From positions 392,475 through 456,474 of the forward strand of contig JAFKAC010000047.1 in NCBI GenBank assembly GCA_025766275.1: a DNA stretch of 64,000 nt, in the 5' to 3' direction. Source of the DNA: Lactarius indigo. Its lineage: Eukaryota; Basidiomycota; Agaricomycetes; Russulales; Russulaceae. The notes beneath the pieces are model-generated. The model was not told where the DNA came from. It saw only the letters and a list, made by a program, of their open reading frames with translations, and searched no databases. Made by a program: the position numbers and the translations under genes. Positions within the stretch are counted from its first letter, which is position 1. Each line of letters opens with the position of its first letter. Below, piece after piece: positions 63,539 to 64,000 of the stretch.

Positions 63539-64000
63539 TCATTCTTTCTTGACCCACGATGCAAACTCACTGCTCAAGGGACGAGCATCTAAAACTCGAC
63601 CGAGATCTGTCCCACCGAAACCCATTCCTTTCCTTCGTAACGCCGTCAACTTCTTGAACGTAGCTATCGCGCTGGTGGTGAGCGGCGACCTCCGGCCACG
63701 GACGGTACGATATGCCGGAGGTACAAACCCATCAACCTCGATGTGCTTTGCGCCTGGTGTACGATGTGTAACGCAAGTAACATGCACAGCCGTCGGTACT
63801 CCTGTACATTGTCGAAGTAGAGCTGTCCTGCAAATAGATCCAGCTCAGTGCGGAGGTGTGCGGCGGGTGTCCATTTCTTCTCCGGAGACTCCGGAATGGT
63901 GTAGAACGTGAGGTCAGAGAAGGACCGCATAGAGCGGTGATTCGTGGGGAGTAAATGTGGAGTCTGACTTTTCCGCTCTTGCGTATGGCGGGAGTAGCTC
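63539..64000 (-). pseudogene. Giant DUF6606-DUF3638-DUF3645 gene, copy C5, C-terminal fragment (runs off right edge)
   Basis: Only the last ~460 bp of the final exon lie in the window. They end AIATFKKLTALRRKGMGFGG... as in C4, with stop at 63539-63541. Compared with C4, one base is missing near 63758 (LALHIVH / PGAKHIEVDGF), one near 63935 (the ITA-SMR junction) and one near 63988 (within ELLP-IRK). Three frameshifts in this short stretch make it a pseudogene. It extends the array to at least five members. Confidence 0.75.

Overview
The window looks like nuclear DNA of a filamentous basidiomycete, probably an Agaricomycete. Genes are cut by many short GT-AG introns of about 45-75 nt. The recognisable genes are fungal: a DASH kinetochore subunit (ASK1), a basidiomycete-type F-box/LRR protein, a DUF6534-type multipass membrane protein, and giant DUF6606-DUF3638-DUF3645 proteins. 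Nothing bacterial or organellar was seen.

Left part, 1-9215. The 5' end of ASK1 runs off the left edge (minus strand). A divergent plus-strand gene at 1131-3594 encodes a 684-residue Ser/Thr-rich single-pass membrane protein in eight exons. A small minus-strand gene at 4957-5573 encodes a secreted protein made almost entirely of a Ser-Leu-Pro-Val-Pro-Val-Pro heptad; its reading frame becomes visible only after splicing. An uncharacterised three-exon gene follows at 6328-7205. Then comes about 2 kb without a recognisable gene, carrying a small poly(A)-tailed insertion flanked by an 11-bp direct repeat.

Right part, 9216-64000. The region is dominated by a head-to-tail, all-minus-strand array of five paralogues (C1-C5 below) of one giant gene of about 9.3 kb coding length, with eight exons at conserved positions. 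C1 (3092 aa) and C3 (3118 aa) are intact on paper. C2 differs from an intact gene by one in-frame TAG. C4 has three single-base frameshifts. C5, cut by the right edge, has three frameshifts in 460 bp. The proteins carry a P-loop-like GEGKSS motif and a DESDE motif, suggesting an NTPase or helicase-like core; their function is unknown. Similarity between copies changes along their length, which suggests gene conversion.

Spacers in the array. C1-C2 is a short spacer. C2-C3 holds a DUF6534-type membrane gene and an F-box pseudogene with two frameshifts. C3-C4 and C4-C5 each hold a decayed copy of the same EI24/RRT8-like membrane gene, so the duplicated unit was giant gene plus membrane gene. A dead DDE transposase sits only in the C3-C4 spacer. 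All coordinates and splice sites come from reading the sequence by eye, with paralogue comparison inside the window; no database search was run. Many of the frame breaks are single-base deletions, so assembly error must be kept in mind alongside real decay.
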